A DNA stretch of 20,724 nt from a virus: positions 1 through 20,724 of the IMG/VR virus record IMGVR_UViG_3300032245_001426; one strand, 5' to 3'. Below are positions 12,360 to 17,880 of the stretch, in pieces. Made by a program: the position numbers and the translations under genes. The notes under the pieces were generated by a model. It did not search any database. It was given only the letters and a program-made list of their open reading frames with translations, and was not told the origin of the DNA. Every line of letters starts with the position of its first letter. The stretch's first letter is position 1.

Positions 12360-12778
12360 AGGTCTAATTGTTTTTGAATGACGTTTTCATAAGGTGATTG
12401 CTGATTTGTGTTAGTTAAGTTCCAATTTTTCAGCATACTTTCAGCATATCTTTTCGTTTCCTCAAGTGCATCAATCTTTGCGTTAACGGAACTCAACCAA
12501 CTTTCAATCTCTTCTTTGTTGGTAGCAATCCAATATCCTTTGGATGAGGCAATAAGTTTTGGAACGAGGTTATTAAATCTGATGTAAAACACTAACTTTC
12601 TTACTCTTGGTTCAGATATTTTAAATCCTTTAGCTTTTAGTGCCTTACAAATTTCGGGGTTCGTAACGCATTTGTCTACCCCTATCTTTGTCTTGAATCC
12701 TTGAATCATTAAAGGCAATAGGACATTCAACTCATAATCCGTGAGTGGTGCAGTTTGTTCTTCAAATGTAGGTATCAT
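12356..12778 (-). CDS. Winged-helix DNA-binding protein
   Basis: 140 residues. The segment CVTNPEICKALKAKGFKISEPRVRKLVFYIRFNNLVPKLI (split: CVTNPEICKALKAKGF, KISEPRVRKLVFYIR) has the helix, turn, helix and wing spacing of a winged helix, followed by SSKGYWIATNKEEIESWLSS, then a coiled-coil tail (about 90-115). Similar proteins occur early in operons of Bacteroidota phages as I recall. As first gene after the promoter at 12807 it may regulate the operon or act in replication initiation. Neither can be settled here. Confidence 0.7.
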   Translation of the reverse strand: MIPTFEEQTAPLTDYELNVLLPLMIQGFKTKIGVDKCVTNPEICKALKAKGFKISEPRVRKLVFYIRFNNLVPKLIASSKGYWIATNKEEIESWLSSVNAKIDALEETKRYAESMLKNWNLTNTNQQSPYENVIQKQLDL

Positions 12779-12806
12779 TGTTGTGTGTGTTATGGTATCG
12801 GTACAT

Positions 12807-12814
12807 CAAAGATA
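12807..12814 (-). promoter_or_regulatory. -7 element of the recombination operon promoter
   Basis: On the minus strand TATCTTTG fits TAnnTTTG exactly, about 29 bases before ATG 12778. A TTTG at 12831-12834 lies 16 bases upstream, slightly closer than the usual -33 spacing. It would drive the eight-gene operon down to the terminator at 8592. Confidence 0.6.
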
Positions 12815-12842
12815 AAAATTTTTTTTATAACAAAACAACAAA

Positions 12843-13064
12843 CTATTTATTTTTTAAAATAAATTTATTTGAAAAGTTTGCGCTCCAAACAAACACTCTG
12901 AAAAGCATTACTGAAGGACTATGTTTTTTCTTTTTAGTTTGCTTGTATCTCAATCTCATCAAGGGATATAGCAATGTCCACATAACAATAATAATAACAC
13001 CAAAAATTATTTCCAAAAATAAAAAAACTCTATGAAAAATTTTCAATCCAATCTCACTACTCAT
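12843..13064 (-). CDS. Small membrane protein (73 aa)
   Basis: Starts in an ATGA overlap with the stop of the upstream gene. One strongly hydrophobic segment at about 13-36 (FLFLEIIFGVIIIVMWTLLY) is followed by a very basic stretch (RLRYKQTKKKKH), which places the C-terminus in the cytoplasm. Unrecognised. It is the last gene of the minus-strand region 4 operon; an AT-rich spacer with the next operon's promoter follows. Confidence 0.6.
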   Translation of the reverse strand: MSSEIGLKIFHRVFLFLEIIFGVIIIVMWTLLYPLMRLRYKQTKKKKHSPSVMLFRVFVWSANFSNKFILKNK

Positions 13065-13591
13065 AGTGTCATAGTTTTAATGTCAAAAAATTCGTTATTG
13101 GCAATGTTTTGATGATTACCTACTTCCATTTCGACTACATAAATGTCATCGCTAATAGAATCAATATAGGTACTTTTCAATTCGTTTCCGTTAAAAAGTA
13201 AATATCTTTTGAGTCTATCTTTTAGAAAGTTGGCAAAACCAAAATGGTCAACGTATATGAGATAGGTATCAGAATGAGGAACGTAAACAAGTTTGTTTAC
13301 TTTTTTATTACTTAAATCCAAATCCAAAGTGTAGACGTTTTTCTCTAACTCAATCAAATCACGCTTAAAGTCTGATTCAGTAATCTGATACATCACGGAA
13401 ATACCCATACAAACGTTATTAAGTTCACGCATAAATTGCTTTAAACATCTTTTATAGTTTGGGCAAAAATTATCCCCATACTCAACGTAAGTTGCGCCTT
13501 CATTGGTGGTAGATATATTAGGTGGTGTCAAAACTTCTTTTACTACCTTATTCATATTCATATTCATATTCATATTCATTGCCTTTTTCAT
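13061..13591 (-). CDS. Hypothetical protein with a (Met-Asn)5 repeat at its N-terminus
   Basis: 176 residues. Starts MKKA, then five Met-Asn repeats coded by a perfect hexanucleotide repeat, then KVVKEVLTPP. The rest is a mixed domain with GDNFCPNYKRCLKQFMREL and YLIYVDHFGFANFLKDRL; two Cys lie close together. No family recognised. The true start could be any of six in-frame ATG codons, since each repeat unit offers one. It follows the XRE-type gene by 2 bases and overlaps the membrane-protein gene by 4. Confidence 0.65.
   Translation of the reverse strand: MKKAMNMNMNMNMNKVVKEVLTPPNISTTNEGATYVEYGDNFCPNYKRCLKQFMRELNNVCMGISVMYQITESDFKRDLIELEKNVYTLDLDLSNKKVNKLVYVPHSDTYLIYVDHFGFANFLKDRLKRYLLFNGNELKSTYIDSISDDIYVVEMEVGNHQNIANNEFFDIKTMTL
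13550..13579. repeat. Five perfect copies of a 6-bp repeat
   Basis: ATTCAT repeated five times (ATGAAT on the minus strand), in frame within the 5' end of the gene at 13061-13591. The unit is a multiple of three, so copy-number change would not shift the frame but would change the number of start-capable ATG codons. Confidence 0.95.
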
Positions 13592-13593
13592 TT

Positions 13594-13836
13594 TTATTCT
13601 TGATGTGGGGAAGAGGTTATCATTTCTACCTCTTCTTGATGAGGCATTTTAACCCTATCTATGAGTTCAAAAATTGGTACGTTGATGATTTCTGCCAAAC
13701 TACTTATAAAGTTTAGCGACAAGTCTTCTTTGGGCATCAAATGGTGATTGAATCTTTGAGGTGACATTCCCATTGTTTTTGCAAGACCTGCTATGTTGAA
13801 CTTTCGTTCTCTTAAATATGGTTTGATATAGTACAT
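13594..13836 (-). CDS. XRE/Cro-type helix-turn-helix regulator
   Basis: 80 residues. FNIAGLAKTMGMSPQRFNHHL (about 13-33) is the helix-turn-helix, preceded by a short helix and followed by LSLNFISSLAEIINVPIFELI, the usual helix pair of the XRE fold. It should bind DNA as a small repressor or Cro-like protein. It is third from the end in its operon and one base from the preceding gene. Candidate targets are the divergent region palindrome at 17775 and the IR at 7742, both inferred. Confidence 0.75.
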   Translation of the reverse strand: MYYIKPYLRERKFNIAGLAKTMGMSPQRFNHHLMPKEDLSLNFISSLAEIINVPIFELIDRVKMPHQEEVEMITSSPHQE

Positions 13837-13837
13837 A

Positions 13838-14434
13838 TTATTTTTTAGTTATTAATTTTTGTTTTTCTACTTTAAGGTAATACGCTCTTTGGTAAGCACT
13901 ATCTTTTGCTTTAACCAATGCTTCTTCACCATACTTTTCACGATAGCCGTAATAAGTCATTTTAAATTTTTCTTTGAAAGCATTTTCAATGTCAGTAGCA
14001 GTTACGTTTGACTTTTTGTAAGTACGAGTGGTAGAAGATTTTTTTTCTTTTTTGATTAGGTCAACTACTTGATTTTTAACTGAATCAGATGGCTTTGTTA
14101 CTTCTTGTTCAACTTTGTTAATAGTCATTGTCTTTAAAATAGATTTCGCTAAAGTTTCATAAACTTGCTCGAAATCAAACTGCGCCTTACTCATCTTTAC
14201 TTCTAATAATTCTTGCTTGTTTTTAAAGTCATCTTGTTTGTTTTTTAGTTCGCTCAACTCAAACTGCAAGTCGTATCTCATAATAGACTCAAGTTCAAAA
14301 ATCCTTTGTTTTAAAGATTCGAGTGATTTATCAACTTCTCTATTTCTAATTGCAAAATGTCGAATGCAATACTCTAATCCTGCAATAGTTATTACAAAGT
14401 TTAAACTGAAAAGGGTAATTTCTAAAGTGTTCAT
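13838..14434 (-). CDS. Membrane-anchored coiled-coil protein
   Basis: 198 residues. One N-terminal membrane segment at about 6-24, then a long coiled coil (about 34-100: NREVDKSLESLKQRIFELES, later ELKNKQDDFKNKQELLEVK), a basic linker rich in Ser/Thr/Lys, and a C-terminal helical domain with FKEKFKMTYYGYREKYGEEAL. It resembles no named family. Start leader ACACACCCATAACA is A/C-rich. Possible roles include membrane tethering of DNA or a signalling partner, both guesses. Confidence 0.7.
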   Translation of the reverse strand: MNTLEITLFSLNFVITIAGLEYCIRHFAIRNREVDKSLESLKQRIFELESIMRYDLQFELSELKNKQDDFKNKQELLEVKMSKAQFDFEQVYETLAKSILKTMTINKVEQEVTKPSDSVKNQVVDLIKKEKKSSTTRTYKKSNVTATDIENAFKEKFKMTYYGYREKYGEEALVKAKDSAYQRAYYLKVEKQKLITKK

Positions 14435-14455
14435 TGTTATGGGTGTGTTAAGGGG

Positions 14456-14668
14456 TTACTTTATAAATGTTCGGTCAACGTAATCTTTCCCGTTACCGAA
14501 AAATCCGCCATCCTCTATGCCTTCATCGTATGCCTTTCTCAAAGCGTTTTTCTCTTTATCAATCCAAATATTGTCATCTATTGACTTATATCCAAAATTG
14601 GTTTGTAAGTGCAAAATAAACTCCTGCATAGGTGTCAAATCGTTGTTTGATTTATTTTGTTGGCTCAT
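14456..14668 (-). CDS. Hypothetical protein (70 aa)
   Basis: ATG 14668 (MSQQNKSNND) is preferred; GTG 14683 is an alternative. The protein is polar, with TPMQEFILHLQTNFGY, then NALRKAYDEGIEDGGFFGNG, a helical segment followed by a Gly-rich turn. Small Bacteroidota phage proteins with an A...A...G..DG pattern are familiar to me but unnamed. Overlaps the upstream membrane-peptide gene by 17 bases. Confidence 0.6.
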   Translation of the reverse strand: MSQQNKSNNDLTPMQEFILHLQTNFGYKSIDDNIWIDKEKNALRKAYDEGIEDGGFFGNGKDYVDRTFIK

Positions 14669-14771
14669 AAGAAAATGGTTCACAAGTTAATTCTTTTAAG
14701 ATTGCTAATATGGAAATCACAATAGCAAAATAAATTGTCAACAAAACGATGTTTTTCACAAACTCTTTCAT
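14652..14771 (-). CDS. Short membrane peptide (39 aa)
   Basis: ATG 14771 sits in an ATGA overlap with the stop of the upstream small gene. The product MKEFVKNIVLLTIYFAIVIS continues to a Cys-containing tail and has one membrane segment at about 6-24. Overlaps at both ends, and the absence of any gap, support it as a coupled real gene. No function assignable. Confidence 0.5.
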   Translation of the reverse strand: MKEFVKNIVLLTIYFAIVISILAILKELTCEPFSYEPTK

Positions 14772-14854
14772 CGCATCATCCAATCAAAAATCATATATCC
14801 AATAGCAATTCCTGCAAGAAAATGTAATAGTCTATCGTATGTAATTTTGCTCAT
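14768..14854 (-). CDS. Very short membrane peptide (28 aa)
   Basis: ATG 14854 lies one base after the stop of the Cys-rich gene; the product MSKITYDRLLHFLAGIAIGY continues to MIFDWMMR. One short hydrophobic segment at about 9-24 contains a His and aromatic residues. It is coupled to the next gene through ATGA. Small size limits confidence; the alternative is a leader peptide for the following gene. Confidence 0.45.
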   Translation of the reverse strand: MSKITYDRLLHFLAGIAIGYMIFDWMMR

Positions 14855-14855
14855 C

Positions 14856-15236
14856 TTATCGGTCTTTATATTCATCTTCCATTAAATCTGCCCAATACTC
14901 ATTATAGCATTGCTTCGAGCAAAATTGACCACCATCCTTTTCCATAGGCTCATCGCATTGACAACAACGTGGTACAAAGCAATCAGAGCAATACCACTCA
15001 TTTTCGCTTACTTCAGTCATTTCTGACTTATCTGCCGTTGTTTCACATTCAACACAATAGGTATAGTTCGAATGAACGGGGCAAAATGTCGTTTCTTCTT
15101 CCAATATGCCTTGTGATAGGTATTCCTCCTTGCAATGAAGACATTTATGTAATTCGTAATTGTCTTCGTATTGCTCGTCTTTTTGGTAAGCCATCATTTT
15201 TTTTGTGATGACCTTAATTCTTTTTTCACTACTCAT
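14856..15236 (-). CDS. Cys-rich multi-zinc-site protein (126 aa)
   Basis: Cys pairs C32/C35, C52 with H55, C61/C64, C83/C86, C91/C92/C94 and C106/C110 suggest two or three zinc sites. The C-terminal CQCDEPMEKDGGQFCSKQC resembles FCS-type zinc ribbons (C..C...FCS..C). The N-terminal 25 residues are basic. It probably binds nucleic acid or a host protein. The gene overlaps its upstream neighbour by 4 bases. The zinc-site count is my reading of Cys spacing. Confidence 0.7.
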   Translation of the reverse strand: MSSEKRIKVITKKMMAYQKDEQYEDNYELHKCLHCKEEYLSQGILEEETTFCPVHSNYTYCVECETTADKSEMTEVSENEWYCSDCFVPRCCQCDEPMEKDGGQFCSKQCYNEYWADLMEDEYKDR

Positions 15237-15553
15237 AACTTAAACTTGTCTTCGCTTACAAACTCCGTTAATTTGTTAGAAGGTTTTTGTTGTGGATGTC
15301 TTCTAAAGGTGAACTCAACAATATCATCATCTTTTGACAAAATCATTGCCGTTGGAAAATACCCTCTATCCTTCAAATAGTCGAATTGCTCTACAATCTT
15401 TTTAGACAAATCACTCTTTAAAAAGACTCCCCTTTCATTATCCGTATCAGTCAAGATATGAGTAATCATTTCCTTCGAATCCTCATTGCTTACATACAAA
15501 AGGATGAATTTACCTGCTCCTTTTGCTCCTGCTTCTTCTTTCTTTTCGCTCAT
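15233..15553 (-). CDS. Hypothetical protein (106 aa)
   Basis: Unrecognised soluble protein. A flexible Gly/Ala/Lys/Glu start (EKKEEAGAKGAGK) precedes a strand-helix-strand core (FILLYVSNEDSKEMITHILT, then VEQFDYLKDRGYFPTAMILS) and a basic end (RRHPQQKPSNK). It overlaps both neighbours by 4 bases in ATGA junctions, so it belongs to a translationally coupled chain. Confidence 0.65.
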   Translation of the reverse strand: MSEKKEEAGAKGAGKFILLYVSNEDSKEMITHILTDTDNERGVFLKSDLSKKIVEQFDYLKDRGYFPTAMILSKDDDIVEFTFRRHPQQKPSNKLTEFVSEDKFKL

Positions 15554-15798
15554 TGTTCTTCGTTTTTTATGTGTTTTTCAATTAAAGGGATATACTTTTC
15601 AAGTGGTGTTTGTTTTGCGCTATGCACCATATCGTTCATTATTAACTTTAGAATAAAATTTGACGATTTCAAAAAGATAAATGCTATCGGTGTAAAAACG
15701 TTGGGTAATCTTGTAAAAAAAGACCCTATTACTCCTAAAATCCAAGCAATCAGAAAGATAGGAAACCAAAGAATCAATTTGATGATAAAAAAAGTCAT
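15550..15798 (-). CDS. Small membrane protein (82 aa)
   Basis: Starts in a TAATG overlap with the upstream gene. The first ~28 residues are hydrophobic (FFIIKLILWFPIFLIAWILG), then an amphipathic stretch (FTRLPNVFTPIAFIFLKSS) and a charged soluble tail. Possibly two membrane-associated helices. No family recognised. Confidence 0.65.
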   Translation of the reverse strand: MTFFIIKLILWFPIFLIAWILGVIGSFFTRLPNVFTPIAFIFLKSSNFILKLIMNDMVHSAKQTPLEKYIPLIEKHIKNEEQ

Positions 15799-16136
15799 TA
15801 GTTATGATGGTATTTGATGTTATTAAAAAAATCTTGAGCAATCGTTTTTGCAGTTGGATTATTGGTAAAATTTTCGCTAAATCCTATTGGTAAGGTGAAT
15901 GATTTAAACAAGAATCTGCCTATAAATTCTTTATTCATTTCCTCAAGTATTCGAGTATATTCTAAAGACAAAAAGTATTCGGGAAATTCGTGTACAACTA
16001 CTTCTTCATCATTTGGCACTTCATCAAAACTATCATACTTGTAGGTTTTGTCTAAATAGACTGATACCAAGTAAACGTGAGTTGAATCAATGTACCTTTT
16101 CAGTTTAGTTGTGTTTTCGTTTATTGTAGCATTCAT
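15798..16136 (-). CDS. Hypothetical protein (112 aa)
   Basis: Unrecognised. ATG 16136 (MNATINENTTKLKRY) is preferred because it overlaps the upstream gene by only 32 bases; ATG 16193 would lengthen it and overlap by 89. The protein alternates strands and helices (YLVSVYLDKTYKYDSF, then FPEYFLSLEYTRILEEMNKE) and has a polar end with FFNNIKYHHN. No Cys clusters or membrane segments. Confidence 0.6.
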   Translation of the reverse strand: MNATINENTTKLKRYIDSTHVYLVSVYLDKTYKYDSFDEVPNDEEVVVHEFPEYFLSLEYTRILEEMNKEFIGRFLFKSFTLPIGFSENFTNNPTAKTIAQDFFNNIKYHHN

Positions 16137-16314
16137 TGCATAGTTGTATATAGTCCATAAATGGGTTGCATTCAAACTCTGAAAAACTTTCATCCCTATC
16201 GGACATCTGAAACTCAAAATCATCCATACTGCCAAGAAATCCTTGACCTACTTTGAAACGAACTTTACACTCGTCACATTCAAAATCATTGACATCATTA
16301 TGATTATCTGACAT
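16105..16314 (-). CDS. Small zinc-binding candidate (69 aa)
   Basis: C13-x2-C16 (FECDECKVRF) and C59-x2-C62 (LCNECYNK), with C49 between them, fit a single zinc-ribbon-like site separated by an acidic loop. It is the first gene of the region 4 operon, 21 bases from the -7 motif at 16335. Small acidic zinc proteins early in phage operons often bind host transcription or replication proteins, which is only a suggestion here. Confidence 0.65.
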   Translation of the reverse strand: MSDNHNDVNDFECDECKVRFKVGQGFLGSMDDFEFQMSDRDESFSEFECNPFMDYIQLCNECYNKRKHN

Positions 16315-16334
16315 AGGCTATTTTTTATATTTAA

Positions 16335-16342
16335 CAAAATTA
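16335..16342 (-). promoter_or_regulatory. -7 element of the region 4 operon promoter
   Basis: TAATTTTG on the minus strand fits TAnnTTTG and lies about 21 bases before ATG 16314, in an AT-rich spacer. No clear -33 element was seen at the usual spacing, so the call is moderate. It would drive the minus-strand chain to 12843. Confidence 0.45.
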
Positions 16343-16425
16343 TTAGTGCAATAATACAAATTATTTTTAAAGAAAAATACTTTAGGTTAAAAATTATATA
16401 AATTTATTTTGTCACTACTTATTGC

Positions 16426-16433
16426 TATATTTG
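16426..16433 (+). promoter_or_regulatory. -7 element before the leader RNA and PAP2 gene
   Basis: TATATTTG fits TAnnTTTG. Transcription would start near 16440, about 130 bases before ATG 16573, leaving a long structured leader. A TTTG at 16408-16411 is only 14 bases upstream, closer than usual. It diverges from the minus-strand promoter at 16335. Confidence 0.5.
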
Positions 16434-16439
16434 TATTGT

Positions 16440-16549
16440 TATGGTGTGAGGGGAAAACACCCGTTCCATTTGATTGTGTTTTGCATTTTTTTCGTTTTCT
16501 CCAAGCAATAATTTGAGGAGGTCATTCGTGTCCTCCTCATTTTGTTTTA
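16440..16549 (+). ncRNA. Structured leader or small RNA candidate (~110 nt)
   Basis: Between the -7 element (16426) and ATG 16573 lies a stretch without a convincing gene. It has a 5' hairpin GGTGT/ACACC (16443-16447 with 16457-16461) and ends in a terminator-like hairpin TGAGGAGG/CCTCCTCA (16514-16521 with 16532-16539) followed by TTTTGTTTT. CTCC (16499-16502) could pair instead with GGAG (16517-16520), offering an alternative fold that would break the terminator. This fits either a stand-alone small RNA or an attenuator in front of the phosphatase gene. No known RNA family is recognised. The call is structural inference only. Confidence 0.45.
16514..16548 (+). terminator. Terminator-like hairpin upstream of the PAP2 gene
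   Basis: The 8-bp stem TGAGGAGG/CCTCCTCA with a 10-base loop (TCATTCGTGT) is followed by TTTTGTTTT. It lies 25 bases before the PAP2 start codon, on the coding strand, so it would terminate or attenuate the leader transcript before the gene is reached. Confidence 0.65.
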
Positions 16550-16572
16550 ATTTAGCCTATAAATTCCCCAAT

Positions 16573-17226
16573 ATGAATGATTTAAGATATGGCAATCTAA
16601 CCAAAGAACTACAAGCCAAGTTATCTGAAGAAAATGTTTTCACTCAATATATGGGTGAATTTGCTTTCATAGATTATCCTAACTATGCTGAAAGTAGTGA
16701 AGAAATAATCGAAATAATCGAAACGCAAAAAAAGTCACGAGAAAGCGGTAAATGGCAGGCTATAAAAGACTTTTGTGATTTGTGGGATGAAGATATAATG
16801 GGGGCATTGAAAAAAACGCTCACACGGCTAAATATTCCCTTTGATGAAGATTATATTGAATATCTCACTCAAGTATCAGATGATTTAGGGGCATTGGTTG
16901 TTCAACTGAAAAATCATTACCAAAGACCACGACCTTATCAAGTGGCTTTTTATACCGAGCAAGACTTACATTCTTACTATTCCTATTCAGCAGTATCACC
17001 TTCATATCCTTCGGGTCACGCTTGTCAAGCATTATTCTTATTTCACTTAATTGGATTTCACTACGAAGACAAAAAAGAAGAACTACTAAAAGTAGCTAAA
17101 CAAGTTGCAGATTCTCGTATCATTTTAGGTGTACATTACAAATCAGATAACCTATTTGGTTTTCAAATAGTTAAGGAACTTCTATTAAAGGATGACATTA
17201 AAGAAAAATACTTCCCGAATGTCTAA
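16573..17226 (+). CDS. Soluble PAP2-superfamily acid phosphatase
   Basis: 217 residues from ATG 16573; the open frame extends upstream through the leader RNA, but those codons are not a credible gene. All three PAP2 motifs are intact: K113-x6-R120-P121 (KNHYQRPRP), P146-S147-G148-H149 (YPSGHAC) and S181-R182-x5-H188-x3-D192 (SRIILGVHYKSD). The first His is the expected acid/base and the last His forms the phospho-intermediate. There is no signal peptide and no membrane segment, so it acts in the cytoplasm, unlike most bacterial PAP2 enzymes. Substrate unknown: nucleotides, second messengers or lipid headgroups. It is preceded by a structured leader and followed by 11-bp repeats that begin inside its stop region. 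Confidence 0.85.
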   Translation: MNDLRYGNLTKELQAKLSEENVFTQYMGEFAFIDYPNYAESSEEIIEIIETQKKSRESGKWQAIKDFCDLWDEDIMGALKKTLTRLNIPFDEDYIEYLTQVSDDLGALVVQLKNHYQRPRPYQVAFYTEQDLHSYYSYSAVSPSYPSGHACQALFLFHLIGFHYEDKKEELLKVAKQVADSRIILGVHYKSDNLFGFQIVKELLLKDDIKEKYFPNV

Positions 17227-17251
17227 AGTATGTCTAAAGTATGTCTAAAAA
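17219..17251. repeat. Three tandem 11-bp repeats
   Basis: ATGTCTAAAGT occurs at 17219-17229 and 17230-17240, and a third, partly diverged copy ATGTCTAAAAA at 17241-17251. The first copy includes the stop codon of the PAP2 gene. The 11-bp period places copies on one face of the helix. Confidence 0.9.
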
Positions 17252-17387
17252 GATAGGCAGTAGAATTAAGAATTAACAAAAATCTAAAAGGTATATACCC
17301 CCTATCTATTTTGTCGCAAAAATCTGCTAAATATGCGACATTCTCGTCACGAATTTGTCAAGTTTTTGTTACTAAAATCTTGACATT
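17251..17387. other. AT-rich convergent intergenic region with inverted repeats
   Basis: No gene was found here. It holds AGATAGG/CCTATCT (17251-17257 with 17301-17307), the 10-bp palindrome GGTATATACC (17290-17299), TGTCGCA/TGCGACA (17312-17318 with 17334-17340) and TGTCAAG/CTTGACA (17356-17362 with 17379-17385). The last pair adjoins the stop of the minus-strand gene. Together with the 11-bp repeats at its left edge this is the densest repeat cluster of the window, consistent with an origin or a protein-binding region, though not proof. Confidence 0.5.
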
Positions 17388-17555
17388 TTAAGCGCAGGGG
17401 GGTTGGCTAAATTCTTCAACCAAAGTTTTTATTTTTGTTGGCAATTCTTTACCTTTACGATATTCAATAGCGAAATGGTTTAACAACCGAAAGAACATCC
17501 TCCGTTCAGAGGGTGTTTTTTTTTGCATCACCTTTTCGAGTTTATCAGTTGACAT
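17388..17555 (-). CDS. Small basic protein (55 aa)
   Basis: ATG 17555 (MSTDKLEKVMQKKTPSERR) is chosen; longer starts overlap the upstream gene. The protein is Lys/Arg-rich and helical (RRMFFRLLNHFAIEYRKGKE), ending in PPCA. Overlaps the upstream gene by 11 bases. The codons for KKTPSERRMF double as a plus-strand terminator (17494-17524). Unrecognised. Confidence 0.55.
   Translation of the reverse strand: MSTDKLEKVMQKKTPSERRMFFRLLNHFAIEYRKGKELPTKIKTLVEEFSQPPCA
17494..17524 (+). terminator. Plus-strand terminator embedded in an antisense gene
   Basis: AACATCCTC (17494-17502) pairs with GAGGGTGTT (17509-17517) with one G-T wobble and loop CGTTCA, followed by a T run (to 17524). It would stop plus-strand transcription coming from the PAP2 gene, but it lies within the coding sequence of the minus-strand gene. 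Confidence 0.6.
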
Positions 17556-17751
17556 AGTGCCATTCGTGAATCTCGTGCGAATATCTAAAGTCACCGCATA
17601 TAGCAAATCCTATAAAGAACATATCCTCTTCAATAAGGTATTGACCTTTAAACACTCCCCCGTAAACATCGGTAAACTCAATTTTTCTTTCGACTTGTGG
17701 TCTTTCAAAACCATCAGCAAGTGGCGCAAGTATTTCAGTAGTATTTTTCAT
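17545..17751 (-). CDS. Hypothetical protein (68 aa)
   Basis: Unrecognised. The sequence MKNTTEILAPLADGFERPQV leads into strands (KIEFTDVYGGVFKGQYLIEED, FFIGFAICGDFRY) and ends in SHEIHEWHYVN. Its beta-rich core with a Gly-rich turn resembles small SH3-like proteins, without a specific match. It is divergent to the operon beginning at 17879, with the palindrome at 17775 between them. Confidence 0.6.
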   Translation of the reverse strand: MKNTTEILAPLADGFERPQVERKIEFTDVYGGVFKGQYLIEEDMFFIGFAICGDFRYSHEIHEWHYVN

Positions 17752-17774
17752 AGGGTAAATGTACTATAATTTTG

Positions 17775-17786
17775 AGTATATATACT
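17775..17786. promoter_or_regulatory. 12-bp perfect palindrome in divergent region (possible operator)
   Basis: AGTATATATACT is a perfect 12-bp palindrome between two divergent genes (starts at 17751 and 17879). A -7-like TACATTTA lies on each side (17756-17763 on the minus strand and 17837-17844 on the plus). The location suits an operator for a small phage repressor such as the XRE protein at 13594; this link is inferred. Confidence 0.45.
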
Positions 17787-17836
17787 AAAAATAACTTGAT
17801 AATCTTAAAATTATTTTTTTCAAAGAAATTTTGTTA

Positions 17837-17844
17837 TACATTTA
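17837..17844 (+). promoter_or_regulatory. Probable -7 element of the region 6 operon
   Basis: TACATTTA matches TAnnTTTG at seven of eight positions and lies 34 bases before ATG 17879. No clear -33 element. It would drive the plus-strand genes to the right edge. Confidence 0.4.
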
Positions 17845-17860
17845 CAATCTCATTAATAAC

Positions 17861-17880
17861 AAACCAAAACAAACCAAAAT
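17861..17880 (+). promoter_or_regulatory. Tandem A/C-rich leader before the 17879 gene
   Basis: AAACCAAAAC and AAACCAAAAT lie head to tail, the second running into the ATG. The ACAAACC theme is shared with the leaders of the exonuclease (12160) and the 8269 gene. Likely an unstructured ribosome-loading stretch. Confidence 0.45.

Noticed and set aside
12778-13035. Plus-strand reading frame starting in the promoter region
   Set aside because: It runs antisense to the membrane protein gene at 12843 and over the minus-strand promoter; the composition is unlike real genes here.
13522-13716. Plus-strand reading frame with a (Ser-Tyr) repeat
   Set aside because: It is the antisense reading of the ATGAAT repeat and of the XRE gene.
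15458-15817. Plus-strand reading frame of 119 codons
   Set aside because: Antisense to two ATGA-coupled minus-strand genes; its hydrophobic, Cys/Phe-rich start is typical of shadows of Lys/Glu-rich genes.
16474-16572. Upstream extension of the PAP2 gene
   Set aside because: The codons lie in the structured leader and terminator hairpin and encode an implausible Ser/Phe/Cys-rich stretch.
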